Of a stretch of DNA of 64,000 nt, positions 36,664 through 45,633 are shown piece after piece. The translations under genes and the position numbers were made by a program. Numbering within the stretch: position 1 is the first letter of the stretch; every line of letters starts with the position of its first letter. The DNA is from Bacillus vallismortis (GTDB lineage: Bacteria > Bacillota > Bacilli > Bacillales > Bacillaceae): positions 1,280,501 to 1,344,500 of the forward strand of contig NZ_CP026362.1 of assembly GCF_004116955.1 (NCBI RefSeq), read 5' to 3'. Under the pieces are notes generated by a model. The model had not been told where the DNA came from. It searched no databases and saw only the letters and a list, made by a program, of their open reading frames with translations.

Positions 36664-37353
36664 ATGGCGCCATTTCAAAAAACAATCAGCATCGAAACGG
36701 CAATTGCAGATGTCCAGGACGGATCGGTCCTGATGTTTGGCGGTTTTGGAGGAGTCGGCTCACCTCCTTCATTGATTGAAGCTATATTAGACAGCGGTGT
36801 AACGGATTTAACCGTTATTTGCAATGATGCCGGGTTTCCGGAAATAGGGATCGGGCCGCTTATTGTCAATCAACGAGTCAAAACCCTGATCGCATCGCAT
36901 ATCGGTTCTAATCCAGTAGCGGGAAAACAAATGACAGACGGGACGTTAGAGGTTCAATTTTCACCCCAGGGAACGCTTGCAGAACGGATTCGCGCCGGTG
37001 GAGCGGGGCTCGGCGGCATTTTAACTGACGTGGGGATTGATAATCAAATGGTTTGTGAGGGAAAGAACATCATGTCTATGGCAGGAAAGCGATATTTGAT
37101 TGAAGAGGCGCTGACGGCTGATTTTGCTTTCATCAATGCGCACATTGCAGATGAATTTGGCAATTTAACGTATGACAAAACAGCGCGCAATATGAATCCG
37201 CTTATGGCGATGGCCGCAAGGAGAACCTTTGCCGAAGCTCAGCGTATCGTCCCGATGGGAGAGATTTCAGAAGAAAGGATTGTTACACCGGGGGTTTTTG
37301 TCGAGGGGGTAGTGAGAAGCGAAGGAGTGAAGTGGAAATGGGCTTGGGAGTAG
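36664..37353 (+). CDS. yodS: YodS, CoA-transferase subunit A
   Basis: 229 residues of the 3-oxoacid CoA-transferase alpha family. The CoA-binding glycine loop is VLMFGGFGGVGSPPSLIEA and later GLGGILTDVG. It overlaps yodR by 16 nt, as typical for A/B subunit genes. In a lysine-type degradation scheme it would activate a keto acid as its CoA ester. Confidence 0.92.
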   Translation: MAPFQKTISIETAIADVQDGSVLMFGGFGGVGSPPSLIEAILDSGVTDLTVICNDAGFPEIGIGPLIVNQRVKTLIASHIGSNPVAGKQMTDGTLEVQFSPQGTLAERIRAGGAGLGGILTDVGIDNQMVCEGKNIMSMAGKRYLIEEALTADFAFINAHIADEFGNLTYDKTARNMNPLMAMAARRTFAEAQRIVPMGEISEERIVTPGVFVEGVVRSEGVKWKWAWE

Positions 37354-37991
37354 CAGAGAGAGAACAGATCGCAAAACGGGCCGCATCTGAAATCAAGCCG
37401 GGCATGATTGTGAATCTCGGTATTGGCATCCCATCTTTGGTGCCAAACTTTTTGCCGCCTGGTATGCAGGTCATGCTGCAGGCTGAAAACGGTGTGCTCG
37501 GAATTGGCGAAAGCCCTGAAAAGGGAGATGAGGATGAACATTTATGCAACGCGGCTGGATTTCCGGTCCGCGCTGTTAACGGAGCGTCTTATTTTGATAC
37601 AACGGTGTCTTTTGCGATGATCAGAAGAGGCAAAATTGACATTACCATTTTAGGTGCCCTGCAGGTCAGCCAGTCAGGCGATTTGGCGAATTGGCTTGTC
37701 CCGGGAAAAAAGGTGCCGGGTATGGGTGGTGCGATGGAACTGGCCCAAAAAGCGAAAAAAGTGGTTGTCGTCATGAGTCATACAGATCAAAAGGGAAGGC
37801 CCAAATTAACAGAAACATGCACGCTCCCGTTAACGGCGGCAGGCTGTGTAGATATGATCATTACTGAAAAAGCGGTTCTTGAGGTCGATGGCCGTCATTT
37901 CATTTTAAAAGAGCTGATGAATGGCTCGACAATCACCGAGGTGACAAGGCTGACTGAAGCTGAAATCAAAATAGATATGCCTTTTTCTTAA
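37338..37991 (+). CDS. yodR: YodR, CoA-transferase subunit B
   Basis: 217 residues of the CoA-transferase beta family. The catalytic Glu is in [15 protein letters not shown], and the oxyanion region is [18 protein letters not shown]. Start is the ATG at 37338, about 10 nt after AAGGAG within yodS; the GTG at 37332 is also possible but too close to that site. It forms the hetero-oligomer with YodS. Confidence 0.92.
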   Translation: MGLGVAEREQIAKRAASEIKPGMIVNLGIGIPSLVPNFLPPGMQVMLQAENGVLGIGESPEKGDEDEHLCNAAGFPVRAVNGASYFDTTVSFAMIRRGKIDITILGALQVSQSGDLANWLVPGKKVPGMGGAMELAQKAKKVVVVMSHTDQKGRPKLTETCTLPLTAAGCVDMIITEKAVLEVDGRHFILKELMNGSTITEVTRLTEAEIKIDMPFS

Positions 37992-38004
37992 AGGGGGAAT
38001 GAGG

Positions 38005-39315
38005 ATGCAAGACATTGAGAAAAAAGTAATCGAGTGGCTTGATCAGCATTCGGCCAAAGCCATTCGTCTTCTCAAAAGGCTGATTGGAGAAAAAAGCACA
38101 TTGGGTTCAGAATTTAATGCCCAAGCTGTTGTGCTGGAAAAACTGCGGCAATTTCATATGGACATTGACGTGTGGGAGCCAAGCCTAAAGCAATTAAAAC
38201 AGCATCCCTACTTTAAATCAGACCGCTCCGATTTTCATGAGAGTCCGAACATCGTTGCAAAAAAAACGGGAGCGGGCGGGGGCCGGTCGCTGATTTTAAA
38301 CGGCCATATCGATGTTGTGCCTGAAGGAAGCGTGAAGGATTGGAAGCATGAACCGTTTCAAGCTGTCGAAGAAAACGGTAAAATATACGGCCGCGGCTCA
38401 ACGGATATGAAGGGAGGCAATACAGCCCTTCTTTTTGCTTTAGAAGCCCTGAACGCCTGCGATGTCAAATTAAAAGGTGATGTGTTGTTTCAAAGTGTTG
38501 TCGATGAAGAGTGCGGCGGAGCGGGAACACTGTCTGCCATCATGAGAGGATATCGTGCTGACGGGGCGCTGATTCCGGAACCGACGAACATGAAACTTTT
38601 TATAAAGCAGCAGGGGTCGATGTGGTTTCGGATCACAGTGAAGGGATTAGCGGCACATGGAGGCACACGCTATGAAGGGGTAAGCGCGATTGAAAAAAGC
38701 ATGCATGTGATCAGAGCCATACAGGAGCTGGAAAAAGTCCGCAATGCCAGAATCTCAGATCCGCTGTACGACAATGTCCCAATACCTGTACCGGTGAATA
38801 TCGGCACCATCTCAGGCGGAGCGTGGCCTTCTTCAGTTGCAGACCGTGTCGTCATAGAAGGGAGATGCGGAATTGCGCCCCATGAGAAGCCAGAAGCAGT
38901 AAAACTTGAATTGGAAAACTGGCTGAAGGATTTAGATTACCGTGATGAATGGTTTAAACGCCATCCGATTAAAGTTGAATGGTTCGGCGCTCAATGGCTT
39001 CCGAACGATTTGCCTAATGACCATCCTTTGATTTCAGTGCTGCAATCAGCCTATCAAAAAATGAAACAGACAGAGCCGATCATCGAAGCCTCGCCATGGG
39101 GAACGGATGGAGGGCTTTTATATCATGCAGGCGATACGCCTGTGATCGTTTTCGGGCCCGGAGAAACAAAAACAGCTCATCAAGCAAATGAATACATTGA
39201 GATTGAAGCCATGCTAGAATCTGCTAAGATTATCGCTCTTTTTGTGATCGATTGGTGCGGGCTTCATACAGGCGGGGAGGGGGAGAATGAGGATGCTCAA
39301 GTCGATAATGAGTAA
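38005..39315 (+). CDS. yodQ: YodQ, M20-family deacylase (ArgE/DapE-like)
   Basis: 436 residues of a zinc peptidase/deacylase family. Metal ligands: [11 protein letters not shown] (His, Asp), [10 protein letters not shown] (Asp), [10 protein letters not shown] (Glu-Glu), IPEPTNM (Glu) and [16 protein letters not shown] (His). Possible substrate is an N-acetylated beta-lysine or related amide, given the adjacent AblB-type acetyltransferase and lysine aminomutase; that is inference. ATG at 38005 with AAAGGGGG at a good spacing. yodP begins inside its 3' end. Confidence 0.9.
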   Translation: MQDIEKKVIEWLDQHSAKAIRLLKRLIGEKSTLGSEFNAQAVVLEKLRQFHMDIDVWEPSLKQLKQHPYFKSDRSDFHESPNIVAKKTGAGGGRSLILNGHIDVVPEGSVKDWKHEPFQAVEENGKIYGRGSTDMKGGNTALLFALEALNACDVKLKGDVLFQSVVDEECGGAGTLSAIMRGYRADGALIPEPTNMKLFIKQQGSMWFRITVKGLAAHGGTRYEGVSAIEKSMHVIRAIQELEKVRNARISDPLYDNVPIPVPVNIGTISGGAWPSSVADRVVIEGRCGIAPHEKPEAVKLELENWLKDLDYRDEWFKRHPIKVEWFGAQWLPNDLPNDHPLISVLQSAYQKMKQTEPIIEASPWGTDGGLLYHAGDTPVIVFGPGETKTAHQANEYIEIEAMLESAKIIALFVIDWCGLHTGGEGENEDAQVDNE

Positions 39316-40120
39316 TGGTGTCACAGCTGTTCTGGACCATGACAGCTTTAATAGGCGAATAAGAGTTGTCCGTTATGACGGCGCTATTGAGCAGGCCCTG
39401 CCTGATATCGTGGCAGCGGCAAAAGAAGAGGATGCGGAAAAAATCATCGTCTATACGAAACAGCAAGATGAAGCTGTGCTTGCCAGACAATTGTTTGCGC
39501 CGGAGGGTTTTCTCGAGGGCTATTATCTCGGCCACTCGGCTTGTGTCATGGCGCGTTACCTCACAGAAAAACGCAGGCAAACAGATTCATATATAAAGGA
39601 ACAGGAGATGATCGAAGCCTTATACCGCACAGCACCTCACCCCTGTAGCGAAAACAGTCCAAACTTTACGATGAGAAAAGCGGAAATAAACGACATGTAT
39701 CAGCTTTCGATGTTGTTTAAAAAAGTATTCCGTACGTACCCGACCCCTGTATTTGATCCCGCATACATTGAAAAGACGATGAATGAAAATGTGATGTATT
39801 ATGCCATGTTTGATCATGACCGCCTGATCAGCGCAGCAAGCGCAGACATCAATCCAGAGCTCGGGCATGCAGAAATAACCGACTGCGCTGTGCTTCCGGA
39901 ATATCGAGGCCATTCGCTGACAAGCTTTTTAATCGAGGCATTAGAAAAAGAAATGGCCGAGAAAGCAATCTTTCACGTGTTTTCTCTCGCCCGGGCTGCC
40001 TCTTTTGGGATGAATGCTGTATTGTATCATTCCGGTTATCAGTATGGCGGAAGGCTGATTAATAATTGCTATATAGCGGAAGGTCTTGAAAACATGAATA
40101 TTTGGTGCAAGCACCTGTAA
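39287..40120 (+). CDS. yodP: YodP, beta-lysine N6-acetyltransferase-type (AblB) GNAT
   Basis: 277 residues. The C-terminal GNAT domain has [19 protein letters not shown] as acetyl-CoA motif. In methanogens AblB acetylates beta-lysine made by AblA (lysine 2,3-aminomutase) to form the osmolyte N-epsilon-acetyl-beta-lysine; the adjacent kamA gene is the AblA homologue, strengthening the assignment. Starts ATG 39287 after GGGGAGGGGG, 29 nt within yodQ; an ATG two codons later is also possible. Confidence 0.9.
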   Translation: MRMLKSIMSNGVTAVLDHDSFNRRIRVVRYDGAIEQALPDIVAAAKEEDAEKIIVYTKQQDEAVLARQLFAPEGFLEGYYLGHSACVMARYLTEKRRQTDSYIKEQEMIEALYRTAPHPCSENSPNFTMRKAEINDMYQLSMLFKKVFRTYPTPVFDPAYIEKTMNENVMYYAMFDHDRLISAASADINPELGHAEITDCAVLPEYRGHSLTSFLIEALEKEMAEKAIFHVFSLARAASFGMNAVLYHSGYQYGGRLINNCYIAEGLENMNIWCKHL

Positions 40121-40149
40121 GTCAAAAAGATGCACGAGGAGGAATTCAT

Positions 40150-41565
40150 TTGGAGAGCAAATGGTATAAACCGAAACGGCATTGGAAGGAGATAGAATTA
40201 TGGAAGGACGTTCCGGAAGAGAAATGGAACGATTGGCTTTGGCAGCTTACACATACGGTAAGAACGTTAGATGATTTGAAAAAAGTCATTCACTTGACCG
40301 AGGACGAAGAGGAAGGCGTCAGAATTTCAACCAAAACGATCCCCTTAAATATTACACCATATTATGCTTCTTTAATGGACCCCGATAACCCGAGATGCCC
40401 GGTCCGCATGCAGTCTGTACCTCTTTCTGAAGAAATGCACAAAACAAAATACGATCTGGAAGATCCCCTCCATGAGGATGAAGATTCACCGGTACCCGGA
40501 CTGACACACCGCTATCCCGATCGTGTGCTGTTTCTTGTCACCAATCAATGTTCCATGTACTGCCGCTACTGCACAAGAAGGCGTTTTTCCGGACAAATCG
40601 GAATGGGAGTTCCTAAAAAACAGCTTGATGCTGCAATTGCTTATATCCGGGAAACACCTGAAATCCGCGATTGTTTAATTTCAGGCGGTGACGGACTGCT
40701 AATCAATGACCAAATTTTAGAATACATTTTAAAAGAGCTGCGCAGCATTCCGCATCTGGAAGTCATTAGAATCGGAACGAGGGCTCCGGTCGTCTTTCCG
40801 CAGCGCATTACCGATCAGCTGTGCGAGATCTTGAAAAAATATCATCCAGTCTGGCTGAACACCCATTTCAATACAAGCATCGAAATGACAGAGGAATCCG
40901 TTGAGGCCTGTGAAAAGCTGGTGAATGCGGGAGTGCCGGTCGGAAATCAGGCCGTCGTGTTAGCCGGTATTAATGATTCGATTCCCATCATGAAAAAACT
41001 CATGCACGACTTGGTAAAAATAAGAGTCCGTCCGTATTATATTTATCAATGTGATCTGTCAGAGGGGATCGGACATTTCAGAGCTCCTGTTTCCAAAGGT
41101 TTGGAGATTATTGAAGGGCTGCGTGGCCATACCTCGGGCTATGCGGTTCCGACCTTTGTCGTTGACGCACCGGGCGGCGGGGGGAAAATCGCCCTGCAGC
41201 CAAACTATGTCCTGTCGCAAAGCCCTGACAAAGTCATCTTAAGAAATTTTGAAGGTGTGATTACGTCATATCCAGAACCGGAGAATTACATTCCTAATCA
41301 GGCTGACGCCTATTTTGCGTCCGTTTTTCCTGACATCGCTGACAAAAAGGAGCCAATTGGACTGAGTGCCATTTTTGCTGACAAAGAGGTTTCATTTACA
41401 CCGGAAAACGTAGCCAGAATCAAAAGGCGTGAGGCGTTTACAGCGAATCCGGAGCATGAAACATTAAAAGATCGGCGTGAGAAAAGAGATCAGCTTAAAG
41501 AAAAGAAATTTTTGGCGCAACAGAAAAAACAGAAAGAGGCTGAAAACGGAGGGGATTCTTCATGA
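40150..41565 (+). CDS. kamA: L-lysine 2,3-aminomutase
   Basis: Radical SAM, PLP-dependent enzyme turning L-lysine into L-beta-lysine. 471 residues. The [4Fe-4S]-SAM motif is NQCSMYCRYCTRRR (CxxxCxxC) near residue 135. The PLP lysine lies near 340 in VVDAPGGGGKIALQ. The C-terminal tail is strongly Lys/Gln-rich and charged. Start TTG at 40150 after GAGGAGG gives the known length. It overlaps yokU by 4 nt. Confidence 0.96.
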   Translation: MESKWYKPKRHWKEIELWKDVPEEKWNDWLWQLTHTVRTLDDLKKVIHLTEDEEEGVRISTKTIPLNITPYYASLMDPDNPRCPVRMQSVPLSEEMHKTKYDLEDPLHEDEDSPVPGLTHRYPDRVLFLVTNQCSMYCRYCTRRRFSGQIGMGVPKKQLDAAIAYIRETPEIRDCLISGGDGLLINDQILEYILKELRSIPHLEVIRIGTRAPVVFPQRITDQLCEILKKYHPVWLNTHFNTSIEMTEESVEACEKLVNAGVPVGNQAVVLAGINDSIPIMKKLMHDLVKIRVRPYYIYQCDLSEGIGHFRAPVSKGLEIIEGLRGHTSGYAVPTFVVDAPGGGGKIALQPNYVLSQSPDKVILRNFEGVITSYPEPENYIPNQADAYFASVFPDIADKKEPIGLSAIFADKEVSFTPENVARIKRREAFTANPEHETLKDRREKRDQLKEKKFLAQQKKQKEAENGGDSS

Positions 41566-41840
41566 AAACATGCGAATGGTGCGGCGAGCTTGAAGCAGTA
41601 CCCGGCAGGAACACGGTGTACTGGGAGCTCCCTGACGGAACAAGAGCCATAGAGCTGACTGACACCCCCGCCATGGTGTGTGCTTCCTGCGGAATGACCT
41701 ATCAGGAGGAAGCCACAATAAAGATGATTGAGGATCAGCTGCTTTTGATTCAAACAAAAAAACTGCCTCAAAGCCTGACCTACCAGCAGCTCATGGAGAC
41801 AGAAAGGATTCTGAAACGCAACTATTTTGACTTCTCCTGA
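41562..41840 (+). CDS. yokU: YokU, small zinc-ribbon protein
   Basis: 92 residues with two CxxC knuckles (CEWCGELE near the start and CASCGMTYQ near residue 45), as in YgiT-type zinc fingers, but without an attached helix-turn-helix that I can see. Coupled to kamA by an ATGA overlap. Possibly a regulator or accessory factor for the aminomutase pathway. Confidence 0.82.
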   Translation: MKTCEWCGELEAVPGRNTVYWELPDGTRAIELTDTPAMVCASCGMTYQEEATIKMIEDQLLLIQTKKLPQSLTYQQLMETERILKRNYFDFS

Positions 41841-41926
41841 ATGATGTTTCGGTATTCTTTTGTTGTATTTTTACACTTGAACTGTATAATAGAACAACAA
41901 AAGACAGACATCAGGAGGGGAAACCC

Positions 41927-42151
41927 ATGAAATCCTTTTATCACTATTTATTGAAATATAGACACCCGAAGCCGCAGGACAGCATCAGTGAATTTGCCAA
42001 TCAGGCGTATGAGGATCACAGCTTTCCGAAAACCTCAACCGATTATCATGAAATCAGTTCATATTTGGAGCTGAACGCTGATTACCTTCACACGATGGCG
42101 ACGTTTGATGAAGCTTGGGATCAATACGAGGCTGAAGTTCACGGCAGATAA
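41927..42151 (+). CDS. yozE: YozE, YozE-SAM-like family small protein
   Basis: 74 residues (UPF0346). Family features FYHYLLKYRHP, EFANQAYEDHSFPK and DEAWDQYEAEV. The structure of this family is a small helical bundle; function unknown. Strong AGGAGGGG site; a promoter-like TTGAAC and TATAAT precede it at about 41865-41890. Terminator follows. Confidence 0.85.
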   Translation: MKSFYHYLLKYRHPKPQDSISEFANQAYEDHSFPKTSTDYHEISSYLELNADYLHTMATFDEAWDQYEAEVHGR

Positions 42152-42162
42152 TAGCTGTTTCG

Positions 42163-42188
42163 TCCGCAGATTCCTGCGGATTTTTTTA
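42163..42188 (+). terminator. yozE terminator
   Basis: TCCGCAG / CTGCGGA stem with a 4-nt loop and seven T. Confidence 0.9.
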
Positions 42189-42300
42189 TGTCCTAATCTA
42201 ACCATAATTGGATATTTCCTTTGGTTTTCATGCCCATGCGAATTGGCGTCACCCGGCATACGATAGCGTATGAGAAATGTTGCGGCGAGGGGGAGACACC

Positions 42301-42981
42301 ATGAAGCAAAATAAACCGAAATTCCAAGTAGGGGATGTCGTAGTCGTCATTATGTATGGAACAGTCGGCACCATCACAAAAGTACACCAAATTGATCATC
42401 ACTATCTTTATGAAGTCAATCATAATGAAGTCTTATACTTTGAATCGTCCATTCAGCTGTACAAAGATTATGAGGGTGTCATTGTCGACATGGAAAAGCT
42501 GGATATTGAGTATGAATTCCTTATTGGGGATGTTGTTTATGTAAAAGATTATGGAAAAGAACTCTTTCGCATTATCGGCCACAGAACAGAAATTTGGAGA
42601 TATTTAGAAGATGGTTGGGAAGATATCATATATGAGCTGACCCGTTTAAAGGATGGAGAGTGGCTTGAAACGGAGGAAGAGGATCTCACGCTGGTGCTAA
42701 GAAAATATGAAATGGACCAGTTTGTACACCAGCTGTTGTTTGTCCACTATGTCGGAGAAACTGGCCATGAGATCGGCGAAGATATTGCATCGTCTGCTCT
42801 TCTTCAGTTTGAAGGCGATGATGAAGATCAAGATACCCTTCACATCCTTGCTGTATCAATTGTTGATGAGCTTCTCGATATTTATAACGACTACAAAATT
42901 CTGTATGACATGTTTCGAGATGAAGAATATAAGGATATGATGATGTTTGTTTTGGAAAGTTTAAAAGAGCATTTCAGTTAG
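42301..42981 (+). CDS. yodN: YodN, conserved protein of unknown function
   Basis: 226 residues, very acidic. The first ~120 residues look like two small beta-barrel units, each starting FQVGDVVVVIMYGTVGTI and FLIGDVVYVKDYGKELFRI. The remainder is helical and acidic. No known catalytic motif. The ATG at 42301 follows GAGGGGGAGA. Its stop overlaps the stop of a convergent small gene (42978-43121). Confidence 0.8.
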   Translation: MKQNKPKFQVGDVVVVIMYGTVGTITKVHQIDHHYLYEVNHNEVLYFESSIQLYKDYEGVIVDMEKLDIEYEFLIGDVVYVKDYGKELFRIIGHRTEIWRYLEDGWEDIIYELTRLKDGEWLETEEEDLTLVLRKYEMDQFVHQLLFVHYVGETGHEIGEDIASSALLQFEGDDEDQDTLHILAVSIVDELLDIYNDYKILYDMFRDEEYKDMMMFVLESLKEHFS

Positions 42982-43121
42982 TTTGTGAACATGCAGATCA
43001 AGACATATAAAAAATAAGGCAGACAGCCCCACATCATCACATGCGTCATTCCTTTAAGCGTTTTTTCCATGATGATATCGAATCTTTCTCCGTCCAGTGC
43101 TTCCATCATTTTAGCAATCAT
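42978..43121 (-). CDS. 47-residue membrane microprotein, convergent with yodN
   Basis: Frame MIAKMMEALDGERFDIIMEK...FLYVLICMFTN with a GGGAGG site 8-9 nt before ATG. It has an amphipathic Met-rich start and a C-terminal hydrophobic helix ending at the membrane. It overlaps the yodN stop codon by 4 nt. I do not recognise it by name; coding is supported by start signal and membrane pattern. Confidence 0.6.
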   Translation of the reverse strand: MIAKMMEALDGERFDIIMEKTLKGMTHVMMWGCLPYFLYVLICMFTN

Positions 43122-43242
43122 TCCTGTCAGCCTCCCATGGCTTGTTTTTTATTCAATGTATATGATTGAAAGAATTGTTTAGAACACCGGGTATAATTCA
43201 GCCTGTTTTTTCATAAAACATAAAAAAGGAGGCGGTACGGAG

Positions 43243-43419
43243 ATGAAAGAAATAGATCTTGTGATTGATACGGAAGAAATCGCTGAATTTTTTTACAGAG
43301 AGCTTGCGCGACGGGGCTACATACCGAGTGAGGATGAGCTGTTTGAAATCGCTGACATTACCTTTGATTATTTGATAGAAAAATGTATGATAGATGAAGA
43401 GCTGGATGAAGATGATTGA
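43243..43419 (+). CDS. yozD: YozD, small acidic protein
   Basis: 58 residues, highly acidic (KEIDLVIDTEEIAEFFY...DEELDEDD). It matches the YozD family found beside yodM/yodN. No function known. ATG at 43243 after AAAGGAGGCGG, at slightly long spacing. Ends before a terminator hairpin. Confidence 0.8.
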   Translation: MKEIDLVIDTEEIAEFFYRELARRGYIPSEDELFEIADITFDYLIEKCMIDEELDEDD

Positions 43420-43424
43420 AGCTT

Positions 43425-43456
43425 AAAGCCGGAGTGGTCAGCTCCGGTTTTATTAT
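43425..43456 (+). terminator. yozD terminator
   Basis: AAGCCGGAG / CTCCGGTTTT stem with a 7-nt loop. Confidence 0.85.
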
Positions 43457-43495
43457 TCGTGTTCTATGAATTCTGTGATAATTGAGGTGGTTTAC

Positions 43496-44110
43496 ATGTT
43501 GTACAAGCCCGTTAGCCTGTTTCTTTTCTTTCTTTTTCTAGCTGCGGCTATTCATACAAATGCTGTTCAATCAGCGGATGAAGCGATAAGCAAGGCAGCT
43601 GTTTTGACCCGTCTGCCATGGCTTAATGAGGTCATGACAGGGGTTACGCATCTTGGTGCTTCTTCTATTCTGCTCCCTCTTATCGTAATCATTGGAGCGG
43701 GCCTGTTTTTTTACAAAAAAACAGGGGACGGCCTTTTGATGCTCTTGATATTCGGTGCGGATCGGCTATTAAACAAAGTCTTAAAAGAATGGATCGAACG
43801 AGTAAGACCTGATTTTGCTCCGCTGGTACATGAATCATCCTTCAGCTTTCCGAGCGGCCACTCCATGAATGCTGCCTGTGTTTATCCTGTCTTAGCCTAC
43901 TTTTTAGTGAAACACATTCCGTTTTTGTCCAAACATAAAAAAATCGTATACACCATAGCCGGCGTGATCACAGTTTTGGTCGGCATAAGCAGAGTATACT
44001 TGGGGGTTCACTTTGTGACCGATGTGCTAGGAGGCTTTAGTCTCGGCCTGCTTCTGTTTTTCCTAGTAAAAGATTTTGACGAAAAGATGAAGCGGTTTCG
44101 ACAAAAATAG
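43496..44110 (+). CDS. yodM: YodM, PAP2-family membrane phosphatase
   Basis: 204 residues, five to six transmembrane segments and the complete PAP2 signature: KEWIERVRPDF (KxxxxxxRP), SFPSGHSMNA (PSGH) and SRVYLGVHFVTDVLGG (SRxxxxxHxxxD). These enzymes dephosphorylate lipid phosphates such as phosphatidylglycerol phosphate or undecaprenyl diphosphate. ATG at 43496 after GAGGTGG. Confidence 0.92.
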   Translation: MLYKPVSLFLFFLFLAAAIHTNAVQSADEAISKAAVLTRLPWLNEVMTGVTHLGASSILLPLIVIIGAGLFFYKKTGDGLLMLLIFGADRLLNKVLKEWIERVRPDFAPLVHESSFSFPSGHSMNAACVYPVLAYFLVKHIPFLSKHKKIVYTIAGVITVLVGISRVYLGVHFVTDVLGGFSLGLLLFFLVKDFDEKMKRFRQK

Positions 44111-44170
44111 AGAGAGGAAAACGCGGCAAAAACGCCAATATGTTATAGAAATAAAAGGGAGGGGATCTTG

Positions 44171-44485
44171 ATGATGTTATCCGTGTTTAAAAAGAAGTCT
44201 TGTTCTTATGACGTGACAATATTTCAAACACCCCGGTTTGGCGAAAAAAAAGGCTACAGAGCCGTCTATCGAACTGAACTGAACGGGAGCGGTCATCAAG
44301 ATGTGCTGAAAAGGGCATTCTCTTTGTTTAATGTATTTGACACCGTTCCAAGTGATTATGATGCGAGATTTGTTGCCACAGGAGACGTGATTCTGATTGA
44401 TGAAGGCAGAAAAGGCAAGACATATTACAAGCTGCTTCCCGCCGGATGGAGGAAAATCAATCGTCTGATTGTGCAAACGACATAA
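44171..44485 (+). CDS. yodL: YodL, small protein of unknown function
   Basis: 104 residues, basic, mixed alpha/beta, with no recognised motif (FKKKSCSYDVTIFQTPRFG at the start). In 168 it has been described as an over-expression inhibitor of cell width acting via MreB; this is recall, not visible in sequence. Start among TTG 44168, ATG 44171 and ATG 44174; GGGAGGGG fits the middle one. Confidence 0.82.
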   Translation: MMLSVFKKKSCSYDVTIFQTPRFGEKKGYRAVYRTELNGSGHQDVLKRAFSLFNVFDTVPSDYDARFVATGDVILIDEGRKGKTYYKLLPAGWRKINRLIVQTT

Positions 44486-44489
44486 CAAA

Positions 44490-44520
44490 AAGAAAACTGC
44501 GGACTTCCGCAGTTTTCTGC
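44490..44520. terminator. Bidirectional terminator between yodL and the 41-residue gene
   Basis: AAAACTGCGG / CCGCAGTTTT perfect 10-bp stem, loop ACTT. Confidence 0.9.
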
Positions 44521-44523
44521 AGT

Positions 44524-44649
44524 TTAAGGCTTGCGTTTGGCAGCGGAATATTCTTTCCCGTGCGCCTCTTCAGCTGCAATGACATCTTTTGCAGGTATGT
44601 GATTGTTCTTTTTTTGGCCGGTAATCCGGTTGCGCTGTTTTTTACCCAT
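44524..44649 (-). CDS. 41-residue basic protein, possible spore protein
   Basis: MGKKQRNRITGQKKNNHIPA...SAAKRKP, preceded by AAGGAGGG 8 nt before ATG. It is basic, hydrophilic and likely disordered, resembling minor small acid-soluble spore proteins (SspO/SspP style). I do not recall its name. Shares the terminator with yodL. Confidence 0.68.
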   Translation of the reverse strand: MGKKQRNRITGQKKNNHIPAKDVIAAEEAHGKEYSAAKRKP

Positions 44650-44780
44650 GTCTTATCCCTCCTTCCTGCGGTTAGGTTTTCAAATAAACACCTCGTTTAT
44701 CCCGTTTTTCACAGGAAGTCCCCGAACAGCCTCAGAGCATTTCTTTTTTCACTATATTCCTTTATAATCAATGCTGAAGT

Positions 44781-44809
44781 TTGTCTCATCATGACATTCG
44801 TTGTAAAAT
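44781..44809 (+). promoter_or_regulatory. deoD promoter
   Basis: TTGTCT, 17-nt spacer, TAAAAT, about 40 nt before the start codon. Confidence 0.65.
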
Positions 44810-44849
44810 GAACGGACTGGATGATAATTTAGATTTAGGAGGATAAGAG

Positions 44850-45551
44850 ATGAGTGTACATATAGGTGCTGAAAAAGGACAGATTGCGGATACAGTGCTT
44901 TTGCCGGGAGATCCTCTCCGAGCAAAATTTATTGCTGAAACGTATCTTGAAGATGTAGAATGCTACAATGAAGTCAGAGGCATGTATGGATTTACGGGTA
45001 CATATCAAGGCAAGAAAATATCCGTGCAAGGCACGGGAATGGGCGTTCCTTCTATTTCGATTTATGTGAATGAACTAATTCAAAGCTATGACGTACAAAA
45101 CTTAATTAGAGTAGGTTCTTGCGGCGCTATCCGTAAAGATGTCAAGGTGCGGGACGTCATTTTGGCTATGACCTCCTCAACTGATTCACAAATGAACAGG
45201 GTTGCTTTTGGAAGCATTGATTTTGCCCCATGCGCAGATTTCGAGCTTTTAAAAAATGCTTATGATGCCGCAAAGGATAAAGGCGTGCCGGTAACTGTAG
45301 GAAGCGTATTTACAGCTGATCAGTTCTATAACGACGATTCGCAAATCGAAAAGCTTGCAAAATACGGCGTGCTCGGCGTTGAGATGGAAACAACTGCATT
45401 GTATACTTTAGCAGCGAAGCACGGAAGAAAAGCGCTGTCAATTCTCACTGTGAGTGACCACGTACTAACAGGAGAAGAAACAACAGCGGAAGAGCGTCAA
45501 ACCACATTTCATGATATGATAGAAGTGGCTTTACATTCCGTATCACAATAA
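44850..45551 (+). CDS. deoD: Purine nucleoside phosphorylase DeoD
   Basis: Hexameric (type II) phosphorylase that splits purine (deoxy)nucleosides into base and (deoxy)ribose 1-phosphate for salvage. 233 residues: [15 protein letters not shown] and [13 protein letters not shown] bind phosphate; [13 protein letters not shown] binds ribose; [15 protein letters not shown] carries the catalytic Asp. Own promoter and terminator. Confidence 0.97.
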   Translation: MSVHIGAEKGQIADTVLLPGDPLRAKFIAETYLEDVECYNEVRGMYGFTGTYQGKKISVQGTGMGVPSISIYVNELIQSYDVQNLIRVGSCGAIRKDVKVRDVILAMTSSTDSQMNRVAFGSIDFAPCADFELLKNAYDAAKDKGVPVTVGSVFTADQFYNDDSQIEKLAKYGVLGVEMETTALYTLAAKHGRKALSILTVSDHVLTGEETTAEERQTTFHDMIEVALHSVSQ

Positions 45552-45559
45552 AATAAATC

Positions 45560-45593
45560 AAGAGGCGTGCTGGATGCCGGCAGCCTCTTCTTT
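45560..45593 (+). terminator. deoD terminator
   Basis: AGAGGC...TGC / GCA...GCCTCT stem with internal loop, then TCTTT. Confidence 0.7.
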
Positions 45594-45633
45594 ATGAATG
45601 CGGAAACGATTGATAAAAGGAAGGAAATGGAGT

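Noticed and set aside
43160..43200. A SigB promoter ahead of yozD (GTTTAG ... GGGTAT)
   Set aside because: The spacing between the two motifs is only about 6 nt, far shorter than SigB promoters need.
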